From Pseudomonas fluorescens (GTDB lineage: Bacteria; Pseudomonadota; Gammaproteobacteria; Pseudomonadales; Pseudomonadaceae), in assembly GCF_004683905.1 (NCBI RefSeq), contig NZ_CP038438.1, positions 1,178,001 through 1,242,000 of the forward strand: DNA of 64,000 bases, in the 5' to 3' direction. Below the pieces are notes generated by a model, which was not told where the DNA came from, did no database searches, and saw nothing but the letters and a program-made list of their open reading frames with translations. Within the stretch, counting starts at the first letter, position 1. Every line of letters starts with the position of its first letter. Below are positions 36,901 through 44,615 of the stretch, in pieces. The position numbers and the translations under genes were made by a program.

Positions 36901-37248
36901 GACCAGGTCGACTTCGGCCAGCTGCCCTTTACCATCAGTAACGAGTTCACGCCAAACCTTGTTGTTTTGGAACACATAGACGCGACCCACCCGCGGCACG
37001 CCGCCCTGCAGCGTTTCATTGAGCTTGTCGTGGCCGGGCAGGCGGGCCAGAGGTGTGACTGCAAGCACAATATTTTTCTGGAACCTGTCCAGTTCTTCAG
37101 TGGTTTTCGCGTCCACCATGACGGGAATCTGCAGGTGCCCGCCGTCGATACGTTCTACGTTAAGCACCAGCCGGTATTTTTGATCATTCTCGTAGTCGAC
37201 CTTCTTACGCGTTCCTTCGTTAATGGACTTGTCCTTGAACTCACTCAT
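33976..37248 (-). CDS. VasX/BTH_I2691-like type VI secretion effector
   Basis: The 1090-aa product has an N-terminal region (about 30-180) with the pattern GRVYVFQNNKVWREL...VHWRKV and LVPMMLDGRFLGRQFSMAFS, typical of VasX and BTH_I2691-family T6SS effectors. The middle is helical. Hydrophobic segments at about 668-690, 764-778 and 795-836 (VVAVGSGLWGAYGLGLVV and YILLAGVLMTVGG) fit a pore-forming or membrane-inserting toxin. The ATG overlaps the vgrG stop as ATGA; an upstream start inside vgrG was rejected. AT-richer than vgrG, which suggests swapped cargo. The activity is inferred from the layout. Confidence 0.72.
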   Translation of the reverse strand: MSEFKDKSINEGTRKKVDYENDQKYRLVLNVERIDGGHLQIPVMVDAKTTEELDRFQKNIVLAVTPLARLPGHDKLNETLQGGVPRVGRVYVFQNNKVWRELVTDGKGQLAEVDLVHWRKVADQKGNADKREPVGVNQQLILVPMMLDGRFLGRQFSMAFSEVSWTWEYITWLEEDPSRIRARSQNMASAWAATAGETTIWKPTSIHPATPIAKLTKGLRSRDFSIEAAMEDPAQFTPDFAAFKPDALIVKLQKRKEELAQKIKHAPPPALPTLEAGEDLLTQNGLRGYPHLIGMILDDPLYEVRHATTQIRECVDYLQTLNALVPHQQHGQYAQVLYSTLEGPLADLKDKVDLPKLQSVVFEEERKKCREQLAARLARLIEITDRKVHTVLLDWCYRNDEGLLEPYSLMTEILEALNQLPDRCDAMYTGEGYKEITTSANRICEAILKGEHPLGSLLLAKNQEQLPETIKRIIKLRKTAQAPDPALTGLSTLILTSTLTGAVDQPSAGKGFVYFLADLFDNFGASVVAQIGRISQDASKIQLDRIFTPAFSTLSVLLPKVATIKLMQQGQALAQDYVVIGVQGAGLRGGITEVERQALTRKSYRYATLHNQSGGILGSTSPRTGGSSRPSLRNLTVIAIPKDHPDLASYSAFRVQMSSATQALEKNKTIPTLMVAFATYNIWAQIKAYKDLNSSDETLRGSAGIASATLDLSAALGSHSKLLLGSTMEQKLTKPRFDIAKISTNWAKNLKNQTGSSKLPLLRSVGGIATLGGAVLGGWDSYRSFSQGDTDAAAAYGVVAVGSGLWGAYGLGLVVNPYILLAGVLMTVGGTIAANIFTDSDTEIIVKKGPFGIQFAEAGMLDSLIGKSDIFTHLKDQKIAYQQLLGIIGRPQIFVERLSQWRKKAPAAHRIALQNADNNRSKKPDSALECVLPEKQLLNDNDWAVVLSSPLLAMFENDKKFRLIVQEFQSKLEKSGLLAVKRYHRVPATNPKISALPLDATSVLYILSPSLPVVHLNPLQRYSFDMTEGLKISAQFELSVNETEDILVLPQPSPKKWKAFTSKDRQTPSDKIPAEDAPAYWQIEIIESKV

Positions 37249-39335
37249 GCCTTGTCCTCTGGCCCCAGCAATTGCAATTGGCTGCCTGATTCGGGATCGC
37301 CCCACACATCGACGATGAGGGCCTCTTTACCTTTTTCGCTGGTATTTCTCGCGGCGGGTTTATTTAGCGGTGCGTTGCCCAGGAGTTGTCCGACCGGCGC
37401 GGTATCTGCTGGCTTGGGTGGCACTGGCAGTGCCGCTGCAGCTCCCGTCCCGCTAACTGGACTGCCGCCGGAGTTCATGTCTATCACCGGGCCGCTCAGT
37501 GTAACGCCACTGGCGTCGATCTTGATGAAGCTGCCGCCGCCAATCAGGGTCAGTTCGCTACCGGCTTCCATTACGATTTTGGTGCCACTATCAAGATGAA
37601 TCTCCTGCCCCGCATCAATGAACTGACCGGTGCCGATCTTGATGTGCTGATTCACGCCCACGGTCAGGTGATCGTTGGCGCGGGCCTCGACTTTGCGGTC
37701 TTCGTAGACGGTGTGGTGTTCCTCGGCCTTGAATTCTGTGTAGCTGTTTTGCTCGACGGTGTCGTGGCGTTCGTTGCCGACGCGGATCTTCTGGTCGTGC
37801 TCGATGTTTTCGTCCCAGTCGCGCTGGGCATGCAGGTAGATCTGCTCCTGACCTTTTTTGTCTTCGATGCGCAGTTCGTTGTAACCGCCGCCCCCCATCG
37901 AGCTCAGGGTCTTGAAGGTGCTACGGGTCTTGTTTGCCGGCAGCTCATACGGGACGGTGTTTTCCTTGTGGTACAGGCAGCCGCTGATCAGCGGTTGATC
38001 GGGGTCGCCTTCAAGGAAGGTGACCAGTACTTCCATGCCGATACGCGGGATGGCGATGCCGCCGTACTGGGCGCCGGCCCAGGCACTGGAGACGCGCAGC
38101 CAGCAGCTGGTCTTGTCGTCGGCCTGGCCTTCGCGGTCCCAGTGGAATTGCACTTTGACCCGACCGTACTGGTCGCAGTGGATCTCTTCACCTTTGGGGC
38201 CGGTGACCACGGCGCTCTGGCTGCCGAGGATGCGCGGTTTCGGATGGCGCAGCGGTGGACGGTTCGGCACGTCCCACGGCGTTGCCTGGAAGCGGTTGCG
38301 ATAGCCCTGATGGAAATCGTCTTTCAGTGCGGTGGTGTCGCTGGTTACCGATTCTTCCAGCACTTGCGGCTGCTTGCCTTCGTGCAGGACTTCAGTGAGC
38401 AGCCACAGGTCGTTCCACTTGGCCTTCGGGTGCTCGGTCAGGGCGAGGAAGTGGCCGCTGACCAGCAGCGGCTGATCGCTCTTGCCTTCGGCGAGCTGGA
38501 AGTCGCTGCGGTGACGTTCGAGGGCGCGTTTGGCCAAGTGCTTGCCGCGCTCGCGGTCGATGAAGCGGCCCGGGTAGTCGTAGTCTTCGAGATCGGGCAG
38601 GGCGTCGCCGCGGTTTTCGCTTTCCAGGGTCAGGCGCGGTTTTTCGAAGTCGTAATCGCGGCGCGTGGTACGGCTGGTGCGGGTTTCCAGGCGCAGGTCG
38701 AAACGCTTGATCACCGGGTTACTGGCGACCATGCCGGAGTCTTGCTGGTAGGCCACAGGCTGGAGTTTCGGGAACACCGTCTGGTCATCGCCGAACACCA
38801 GCTTGTGCGCCGTGGCGCTGTGCTGGAAGTGGTAGTGAATACCTTCTTCCTCGCACAGACGCTGGATGAAATGCAGGTCCGATTCATCGTATTGCACGCA
38901 GTAGATGCGCTCGGGATAGATCGAACCGGTCTTGAATTCGTAGGCGTTGCTCTGGATGCCGTGCTCTTCGAGAACCATGCCGATGATTTTCGGCACCGTG
39001 AGGTTCTGGAAGATCCGTTGGTTGACGCGGTGCGCCAGGTACGACAATTGCGGGCGCAGGGTCACCGAATAGCGCGTCAGGCGCTTGCCGGAATCGCCCT
39101 GGGCGGCGCGGTAGATCTGGCCGTGGATGCCGCTGCCATCGGGCGACAGCTGCAGAAAGGCCGGTTTGTGCAGCAGGGTTTCGAGGTCCAGCGACGGCTG
39201 CTCACTGACCAGCTCCACCTCGAACACAAAAGGCTGGCTGATGGCTTCCCGGCCGGTCAGGGTGAATACCTGAAAATCGGCGGAGAGCCCTTCGATGGTC
39301 AGGGCAAAGTGGGTTTCATTGGCCGGCGCGAACAT
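37245..39335 (-). CDS. tssI: Type VI secretion spike protein VgrG (TssI)
   Basis: The 696-aa product has the gp27-like N-terminus (FALTIEGLSADFQVFTLTGR), the Vgr motif region (DLHFIQRLCEEEGIHYHFQH), the gp5 OB-fold (PKGEEIHCDQYGRVKVQFHW, WLRVSSAWAGAQYGGIAIPR) and the beta-helix repeats. A DUF2345-like and Pro/Ala-rich tail (about 620-696) likely docks the following effector. No tss structural genes are in the window, so it depends on a main T6SS elsewhere. Confidence 0.95.
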   Translation of the reverse strand: MFAPANETHFALTIEGLSADFQVFTLTGREAISQPFVFEVELVSEQPSLDLETLLHKPAFLQLSPDGSGIHGQIYRAAQGDSGKRLTRYSVTLRPQLSYLAHRVNQRIFQNLTVPKIIGMVLEEHGIQSNAYEFKTGSIYPERIYCVQYDESDLHFIQRLCEEEGIHYHFQHSATAHKLVFGDDQTVFPKLQPVAYQQDSGMVASNPVIKRFDLRLETRTSRTTRRDYDFEKPRLTLESENRGDALPDLEDYDYPGRFIDRERGKHLAKRALERHRSDFQLAEGKSDQPLLVSGHFLALTEHPKAKWNDLWLLTEVLHEGKQPQVLEESVTSDTTALKDDFHQGYRNRFQATPWDVPNRPPLRHPKPRILGSQSAVVTGPKGEEIHCDQYGRVKVQFHWDREGQADDKTSCWLRVSSAWAGAQYGGIAIPRIGMEVLVTFLEGDPDQPLISGCLYHKENTVPYELPANKTRSTFKTLSSMGGGGYNELRIEDKKGQEQIYLHAQRDWDENIEHDQKIRVGNERHDTVEQNSYTEFKAEEHHTVYEDRKVEARANDHLTVGVNQHIKIGTGQFIDAGQEIHLDSGTKIVMEAGSELTLIGGGSFIKIDASGVTLSGPVIDMNSGGSPVSGTGAAAALPVPPKPADTAPVGQLLGNAPLNKPAARNTSEKGKEALIVDVWGDPESGSQLQLLGPEDKA

Positions 39336-39466
39336 CCCTTGTTCCTCGTGCTGTACAGCGGCGTTCGTCGACTACCGTCAGGCGGTTCAACGCACGCGAA
39401 ATTCTGGAGGGGCGTAAACAACATCGACCAGCAGGGCTGGTCGATGCTTGTAACGATCAGCCGTAA

Positions 39467-39982
39467 TTAAACGACTGGAGCACGCCAGTCATCGGAACCC
39501 GAAGTACCGGATACTTCGTGGGTCCAGGTGATTTTGCGGTAGGTGAACTGCACTTCTTCCAGGTGGGTGAAGTGCGAGTTGCCTGGATCCTGGCAGTTGT
39601 GCATTTTGTTGTTGATGGCGACGATGATCGCGTCTTCCAGTTTGGTGGTGTAGTAGTGCTCTTGAGTACCTTGAGCCGAAGTACGGTACCACTGGATAAC
39701 GATTTCGCTCATGCGCTCGCCGGAGGTCAGAGCCGCTTGCAGCAGAGGCGAAGCCTTGTCGTAGACCTTGGTGATGATCACTGGCTTGTGAACGCGCTGA
39801 CCGGTTGGCTGACCGGATTGTGGGTCACGCGGGATGATCACGTCGTGGCTGAAAGCCTGAACCATAACCTGGTCTTCGTGGCCTTCCTGGTAGGTGTTGC
39901 CAACGGAGTCGGCGGTGAAGGCGCCGGCAGTGATCAGGCCTTGTTTTTCGCCGGTAACCGACATGTACGCTGGTGTTGCCAT
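39467..39982 (-). CDS. hcp: Type VI secretion tube protein Hcp (TssD)
   Basis: The 171-aa product is the hexameric tube protein: MATPAYMSVTGEKQGLITAG, HDVIIPRDPQSGQPTGQRVH and FTYRKITWTHEVSGTSGSDD match the Hcp family. vgrG follows after about 130 bases. The ATG is preceded by AGGAGAG. Transcription probably starts at a sigma54-like promoter at 40053-40068. As an orphan hcp-vgrG pair, it supplies the tube and spike for this cargo. Confidence 0.95.
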   Translation of the reverse strand: MATPAYMSVTGEKQGLITAGAFTADSVGNTYQEGHEDQVMVQAFSHDVIIPRDPQSGQPTGQRVHKPVIITKVYDKASPLLQAALTSGERMSEIVIQWYRTSAQGTQEHYYTTKLEDAIIVAINNKMHNCQDPGNSHFTHLEEVQFTYRKITWTHEVSGTSGSDDWRAPVV

Positions 39983-40052
39983 GGGGTGCTCTCCTTGCGG
40001 ATAAATTTAGGGTGCCCGGGAGGCGAAATCGCCCGGTGGGTGCCTGACTGTT

Positions 40053-40068
40053 ATCAAGGAGCGTGCCA
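40053..40068 (-). promoter_or_regulatory. Sigma54-like -24/-12 promoter for hcp
   Basis: On the minus strand TGGCACG-CTCC-TTGAT matches the RpoN consensus TGGCACG-N4-TTGC except for GA in place of GC at -12. The GG and GA are 10 bases apart. The predicted start, about 12 bases downstream, leaves a leader of about 60 bases before the hcp ATG at 39982. Confidence 0.65.
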
Positions 40069-40154
40069 GGTTTGCCAAGGACTCCGTGATCCGGGGGTTA
40101 AACTGCTCTAAAGGTCATGTTTCAAGATGTTTCATGCCAAAAAAAGGCGAAAAG

Positions 40155-40276
40155 TGCGCAACTTCTTGCGCAGTGGTGTGCAAGAAGTTGCGCACTCGGC
40201 TACAGGCTCCGGCACACGGGCTCTGTAGCAATTCGAGTAGCGAAAAAACGCGATCAAGTGCGCAAGAAGTTGCGCA
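40155..40276. promoter_or_regulatory. Three 18-bp palindromes, candidate enhancer sites
   Basis: Sites at 40155-40172 (TGCGCAACTTCTTGCGCA), 40177-40194 (TGTGCAAGAAGTTGCGCA) and 40259-40276 (TGCGCAAGAAGTTGCGCA) share TGCGCAA-N4-TTGCGCA. The first two are 22 bases apart centre to centre, about two helical turns. They lie roughly 120-225 bases upstream of the predicted hcp start, where sigma54 activators of the VasH/Sfa type usually bind. Confidence 0.6.
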
Positions 40277-40508
40277 TAAAGGCGCATTGCCATTATTTGG
40301 CGAGATGTCGAGGGCGCAAATGACCGATCCAGCGCCCCTTTTTGCCATTCCATCACTGGCACGCCAGCCCCGGATTGTCGGACAGTCCCACCCCAGAGCC
40401 TTCCCGCGAACCAAGTCGGGCCGGCCCGAGGGTTAAAAAGCGTCTTATAAATGAAACACCGCCCTCGGCTATACTCCCCGCATTTCGACTTAGGCACGAG
40501 GAATCACT

Positions 40509-42131
40509 GTGAAGAACTGGACGTTGCGCCAACGCATTTTGGCGAGCTTTGCGGTGATTATCGCCATCATGTTGCTGATGGTCGTCGTTTCGTATTCCCG
40601 CCTGCTGAAAATCGAAGCCAGTGAAAGCAGCGTGCGTGATGACGCCGTTCCCGGCGTCTATTACAGCTCGATGATCCGCGGCGCGTGGGTCGACAGTTAT
40701 CTGCAGACCCAGGAACTGCTCGGCCTCAAGGAAGGGCAGGGCATCAGCAGCGAAGACGCGGCGGACTACAAGGCGTTCGAGACGCGCCTGCAGGAGCAGA
40801 TGACCAACTACCGCAACACCGTCACCACCGACGAGGACCGGGTCGAGTTCGCTGCGTTCGAGAAGGATCACGACAACTACATGCAGATTCAGGATCAGGT
40901 ACTCGATCTGCACAAGCGCAATCTGGAAGCCGACGCGGTCAAGCTGTTCACCGAGAAGCTGACCCCGGCCTGGTACACCGGTCGCATGAAACTCAACGAC
41001 ATCATCGGCGAAAACAAGCGGGTCGCTGATCAGGCCATGGCCAACATCGACGAGGCGGTAGCGGCGGCCAAGGTCAGCATGTTCGTCTCGCTGCTGGTGG
41101 CCGTGCTCGCGGCCGGTGCCTGCGGTCTGCTGCTGATGCGCGCGATCATGGCGCCGATGAACCGCATCGTGAAAATCCTCGAAATCATGCGTACCGGAGA
41201 CTTGAGCAGCCGTCTGAATCTGGATCGCAAGGACGAGTTCGGCGCGGTGGAAACCGGCTTCAACGACATGATGACCGAGCTGACTTCGCTGGTGTCCCAG
41301 GCCCAACGCTCCTCGGTGCAGGTGACCACTTCGGTGACCGAAATTGCCGCCACCTCCAAGCAGCAACAGGCCACCGCCACCGAAACCGCGGCCACCACCA
41401 CCGAAATCGGTGCGACCTCACGTGAAATCGCCGCCACCTCGCGGGATCTGGTGCGCACCATGACCGAAGTATCCACCGCCGCCGATCAGGCTTCGGTGCT
41501 CGCCGGTTCCGGTCAGCAAGGCCTGGCGCGCATGGAAGACACCATGCACTCGGTGATGGGCGCGGCCGATCTGGTCAATGCCAAACTGGCGATCCTCAAC
41601 GAGAAGGCCGGCAACATCAATCAGGTGGTGGTGACCATCGTCAAGGTCGCCGATCAGACCAACCTGCTGTCGCTCAACGCTGCCATTGAGGCAGAGAAGG
41701 CCGGCGAATACGGGCGTGGTTTTGCCGTGGTCGCCACCGAAGTCCGGCGTCTGGCGGATCAGACCGCCGTCGCCACTTACGACATCGAACAAATGGTCCG
41801 CGAGATCCAGTCGGCGGTGTCTGCTGGCGTGATGGGCATGGACAAGTTCTCCGAAGAAGTGCGCCGGGGCATGGCCGAAGTGCAGCAGGTCGGCGAGCAA
41901 CTGTCGCAGATCATCCATCAGGTGCAGGCGCTGGCGCCGCGGGTGTTGATGGTCAACGAAGGCATGCAGGCCCAGGCCACCGGTGCCGAACAGATCAACC
42001 ATGCGCTGGTGCAGTTGGGCGACGCCAGCAGCCAGACCGTCGAGTCGCTGCGTCAGGCCAGTTTCGCCATCGACGAACTGAGCCAGGTGGCCGTCGGGCT
42101 GCGCAGCGGCGTTTCGCGATTCAAAGTCTGA
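40509..42131 (+). CDS. wspA: Membrane chemoreceptor WspA
   Basis: The 540-aa methyl-accepting protein of the surface-sensing Wsp system has TM1 (about 10-30), a periplasmic four-helix bundle (35-185), TM2 (190-210), a HAMP domain (about 210-263) and a signalling hairpin KVADQTNLLSLNAAIEAEKA followed by GRGFAVVATEVRRLADQTA. It starts with GTG after CGAGGA. It opens wspABCDEFR; wspB begins at its stop (TGATG). Confidence 0.94.
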   Translation: MKNWTLRQRILASFAVIIAIMLLMVVVSYSRLLKIEASESSVRDDAVPGVYYSSMIRGAWVDSYLQTQELLGLKEGQGISSEDAADYKAFETRLQEQMTNYRNTVTTDEDRVEFAAFEKDHDNYMQIQDQVLDLHKRNLEADAVKLFTEKLTPAWYTGRMKLNDIIGENKRVADQAMANIDEAVAAAKVSMFVSLLVAVLAAGACGLLLMRAIMAPMNRIVKILEIMRTGDLSSRLNLDRKDEFGAVETGFNDMMTELTSLVSQAQRSSVQVTTSVTEIAATSKQQQATATETAATTTEIGATSREIAATSRDLVRTMTEVSTAADQASVLAGSGQQGLARMEDTMHSVMGAADLVNAKLAILNEKAGNINQVVVTIVKVADQTNLLSLNAAIEAEKAGEYGRGFAVVATEVRRLADQTAVATYDIEQMVREIQSAVSAGVMGMDKFSEEVRRGMAEVQQVGEQLSQIIHQVQALAPRVLMVNEGMQAQATGAEQINHALVQLGDASSQTVESLRQASFAIDELSQVAVGLRSGVSRFKV

Positions 42132-42649
42132 TGAGCGAAATCACCGCCAAACGCAGCGCTGCGCCGGTGGCGAAGCAGGCGTTGTTCCTGCTGTTTCGCA
42201 TCGGCAGCGAGCGTTATGCCTTGCGCGCCACCGAGGTGGCGGAAGTGTTGCCGCGCCTGCCGTTGAAGCCGATTGCCCAAGCGCCGAACTGGGTCGCCGG
42301 GGTGTTCGCCTATCGCGGTGTGGTGGTACCGGCCATCGACCTCAGCGCGCTGACTTTCGGCCATCCCGCCGAGGCGCGCACCAGTACGCGGCTGGTGCTG
42401 GTGCATTACCGTCCGGATGAACGGCAGCCGTCGCGCTGGCTCGGGCTGATCCTTGAACAGGCGACCGACACCCTGCGCTGCAACCCCGAGGATTTTCAGC
42501 CGTATGGCCTGGACAATCGTCAGGCGCCGTACCTCGGCCCGGTGCGCGAAGATGCCCAGGGGCTGGTGCAATGGGTGCGGGTCAACGACTTGCTGGATGA
42601 CGCGGTGCGCAGCCTGCTGTTTCCGGCGCCGCTTGGGGCGCAGTCATGA
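42131..42649 (+). CDS. wspB: CheW-like adaptor WspB
   Basis: The 172-aa CheW-domain protein couples WspA to the kinase WspE. It has FRIGSERYALRATEVAEVLP, VFAYRGVVVPAIDLSALTFG and a typical SH3-like pattern. It overlaps wspA by one base and wspC by four, so translation is coupled along the operon. Confidence 0.93.
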   Translation: MSEITAKRSAAPVAKQALFLLFRIGSERYALRATEVAEVLPRLPLKPIAQAPNWVAGVFAYRGVVVPAIDLSALTFGHPAEARTSTRLVLVHYRPDERQPSRWLGLILEQATDTLRCNPEDFQPYGLDNRQAPYLGPVREDAQGLVQWVRVNDLLDDAVRSLLFPAPLGAQS

Positions 42650-43923
42650 GCAGCGACCAGCGTTTTTTCGATTTCCTCAAGGAACGCATCGGCCTGGATG
42701 TCACCTCGGTGGGGCCGGCGATTATCGAGCGCGCGGTGCGCCAACGCACCACGCTCTCGCAAGCGGCACACAGCGATGAATACTGGCAACTGCTGCAAGG
42801 TTCGCGGGACGAACAGCAGGCGTTGATCGAAGCGGTGATCGTCCCCGAAACCTGGTTTTTCCGTTATCCGGAATCCTTCGCCACGCTCGGCAAACTGGCG
42901 CGCAAGCGTCTGGACGAATTGAACAACATGCGTGCGCTGCGCATCCTCAGCCTGCCGTGCTCGACCGGCGAGGAACCCTATTCGATTGCCATGGCCTTGC
43001 TCGATGCGGGGCTAAAGCCGCATCAGTTCAAGGTCGACGGCATGGACGTCAGCCCGCTGTCGGTGGACAAGGCGCGGCGGGCTCTTTACGGCAAGAACTC
43101 GTTTCGTGGTCAGGATCTGGACTATCGCGAGCGTCATTTCACCGCCGAGCCGGAGGGGCATCGGGTCAACGAAGCGGTGCGTGAGCAGGTGCGCCTGCAG
43201 GCCGGCAATGTGCTGGATCCGACGCTGCTGGCGGGTGAGCCGCCGTTCGATTTTGTGTTCTGCCGCAACCTGCTGATCTATTTCGACCAGCCGACCCAGA
43301 AGCAAGTTTTCGAAGTGCTCAAGCGTCTGACGCACGTTGATGGCGTGTTGTTCATCGGCCCGGCCGAAGGCAGTCTGCTCGGGCGCCTGGGCATGCGCTC
43401 GATCGGCATCCCGCAGTCGTTTGCCTTCAGTCGACACGCTGAACCCATGCCCGAACCTGTGGCATTGCCGACCCCGACCCCTTTGCCGGTGCGCCAACCG
43501 CTGCGCAGTCCGCCGCCAGTATCGCCGCCGGTGCGTCCGCGGCCGTTTGCCAGCGTTGCACCGTTGCCCGTCAGCAGCAAAAGCGCCAACCCGGACGCGG
43601 CGACCTTGCTCGCCAACATCGCCGCGCTGGCCAACGAAGGCAAAAGCGCCGAGGCCCGCGCGGCATGCGAGCAGTATCTGCGCAGTCACGAACCGGTGGC
43701 GCAGGTGTTTTACTGGCTCGGTCTGCTCAGCGATGTTGCCGGTGCCGCGCTCGAAGCCCAGAGTCATTACCGCAAGGCCTTGTACCTTGAACCGCAACAC
43801 CCCGAAGCGTTGATGCACCTGGCCGCCTTGCTGCAGGCCCAGGGTGACAGCGCCGGTGCCAGACGATTGCAGGAACGCGCCGCCCGCAGCGGCCGCACCG
43901 CTGACAGTGAGCGTAAACGATGA
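42646..43923 (+). CDS. wspC: CheR-type methyltransferase WspC with TPR tail
   Basis: The 425-aa product methylates WspA. The CheR domain (about 1-270) has ILSLPCSTGEEPYSIAMALL for SAM binding and VFCRNLLIYFD. A Pro-rich linker (280-320) leads to a TPR-like C-terminus (EPVAQVFYWLGLLSDVAGAA). The domain order agrees with WspC. Confidence 0.93.
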   Translation: MSSDQRFFDFLKERIGLDVTSVGPAIIERAVRQRTTLSQAAHSDEYWQLLQGSRDEQQALIEAVIVPETWFFRYPESFATLGKLARKRLDELNNMRALRILSLPCSTGEEPYSIAMALLDAGLKPHQFKVDGMDVSPLSVDKARRALYGKNSFRGQDLDYRERHFTAEPEGHRVNEAVREQVRLQAGNVLDPTLLAGEPPFDFVFCRNLLIYFDQPTQKQVFEVLKRLTHVDGVLFIGPAEGSLLGRLGMRSIGIPQSFAFSRHAEPMPEPVALPTPTPLPVRQPLRSPPPVSPPVRPRPFASVAPLPVSSKSANPDAATLLANIAALANEGKSAEARAACEQYLRSHEPVAQVFYWLGLLSDVAGAALEAQSHYRKALYLEPQHPEALMHLAALLQAQGDSAGARRLQERAARSGRTADSERKR

Positions 43924-44615
43924 TCCCGTCCGACACCTTGAACGTCACCCACGAAGACGCCCGGGCCATCGATGATTGCTGGAACCGTATCGGTATTCAT
44001 GGCGACAAGTCGTGCCCGTTGCTGGCCGAGCATATTCATTGCCGTAACTGCGCGGTGTATTCCGCCGCCGCCACGCGCCTGCTGGACCGTTATGCATTGC
44101 AGCAGGACGAACGCGATCCGGTCGCCGTGGCGGTTGAAACCGATGTGAAAACCCGTTCGCTGCTGATGTTCCGCCTCGGCGAGGAATGGCTGGGGCTGGC
44201 CACCCGCAGCCTGGTGGAGGTAGCGCCGCTGCAGGCGATTCACTCGTTGCCGCACCAGCGTTCGCGGGCCTTGCTCGGCGTGGCGAACGTGCGCGGCGCG
44301 CTGGTCGCGTGCCTGTCGCTGGTCGAGTTGCTCGACCTTGATGGCAACGCCGCACCGGCCACTGGCGCGCGGATCATGCCGCGCATGCTGATCATCGCCG
44401 CCCACGGCGGACCGGTGGTGGTGCCGGTGGACGAGGTCGACGGCATCCACGCCATCGATGAAAAAATTCTCGACGCCGCGTCGCGTGCCGGCGCTGAGCA
44501 CAACAGCACGGCCAGCGCCAAATACACCCGTGGTGTCCTGCAATTCCGGGGGCGCAGCCTGCGTTGGCTGGATGAAGAACAGCTGCTGTCCGCCGTGACC
44601 CGGAGCCTCACATGA
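43920..44615 (+). CDS. wspD: CheW-like adaptor WspD
   Basis: The 231-aa second adaptor has an N-terminal extension of about 75 residues containing a Cys cluster (CPLLAEHIHCRNC) and a CheW domain (about 78-225; LMFRLGEEWLGLATRSLVEV, LLGVANVRGALVACLSLVEL). It joins WspB in linking receptor and kinase. Four-base overlaps lie on both sides. Confidence 0.92.
   Translation: MIPSDTLNVTHEDARAIDDCWNRIGIHGDKSCPLLAEHIHCRNCAVYSAAATRLLDRYALQQDERDPVAVAVETDVKTRSLLMFRLGEEWLGLATRSLVEVAPLQAIHSLPHQRSRALLGVANVRGALVACLSLVELLDLDGNAAPATGARIMPRMLIIAAHGGPVVVPVDEVDGIHAIDEKILDAASRAGAEHNSTASAKYTRGVLQFRGRSLRWLDEEQLLSAVTRSLT

Larger units (their letters stand above)
39983..40508. other. Divergent 526-base region between hcp and wspA
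   Basis: It holds the hcp leader, a sigma54-like promoter (40053-40068), three palindromes (40155-40276) and, near 40470-40475, a TATACT -10-like box for wspA without a good -35. wspA starts with GTG after CGAGGA. No gene was recognised. Confidence 0.6.

Noticed and set aside
37386..39470. A 694-codon open frame antisense to vgrG
   Set aside because: It mirrors vgrG codon by codon, has no recognisable domain and no ribosome-binding site.
40155..40276. The three TGCGCAA palindromes as REP elements
   Set aside because: They are short, perfect or near-perfect 18-bp operators unrelated to the REP sequences, and cluster only upstream of hcp.
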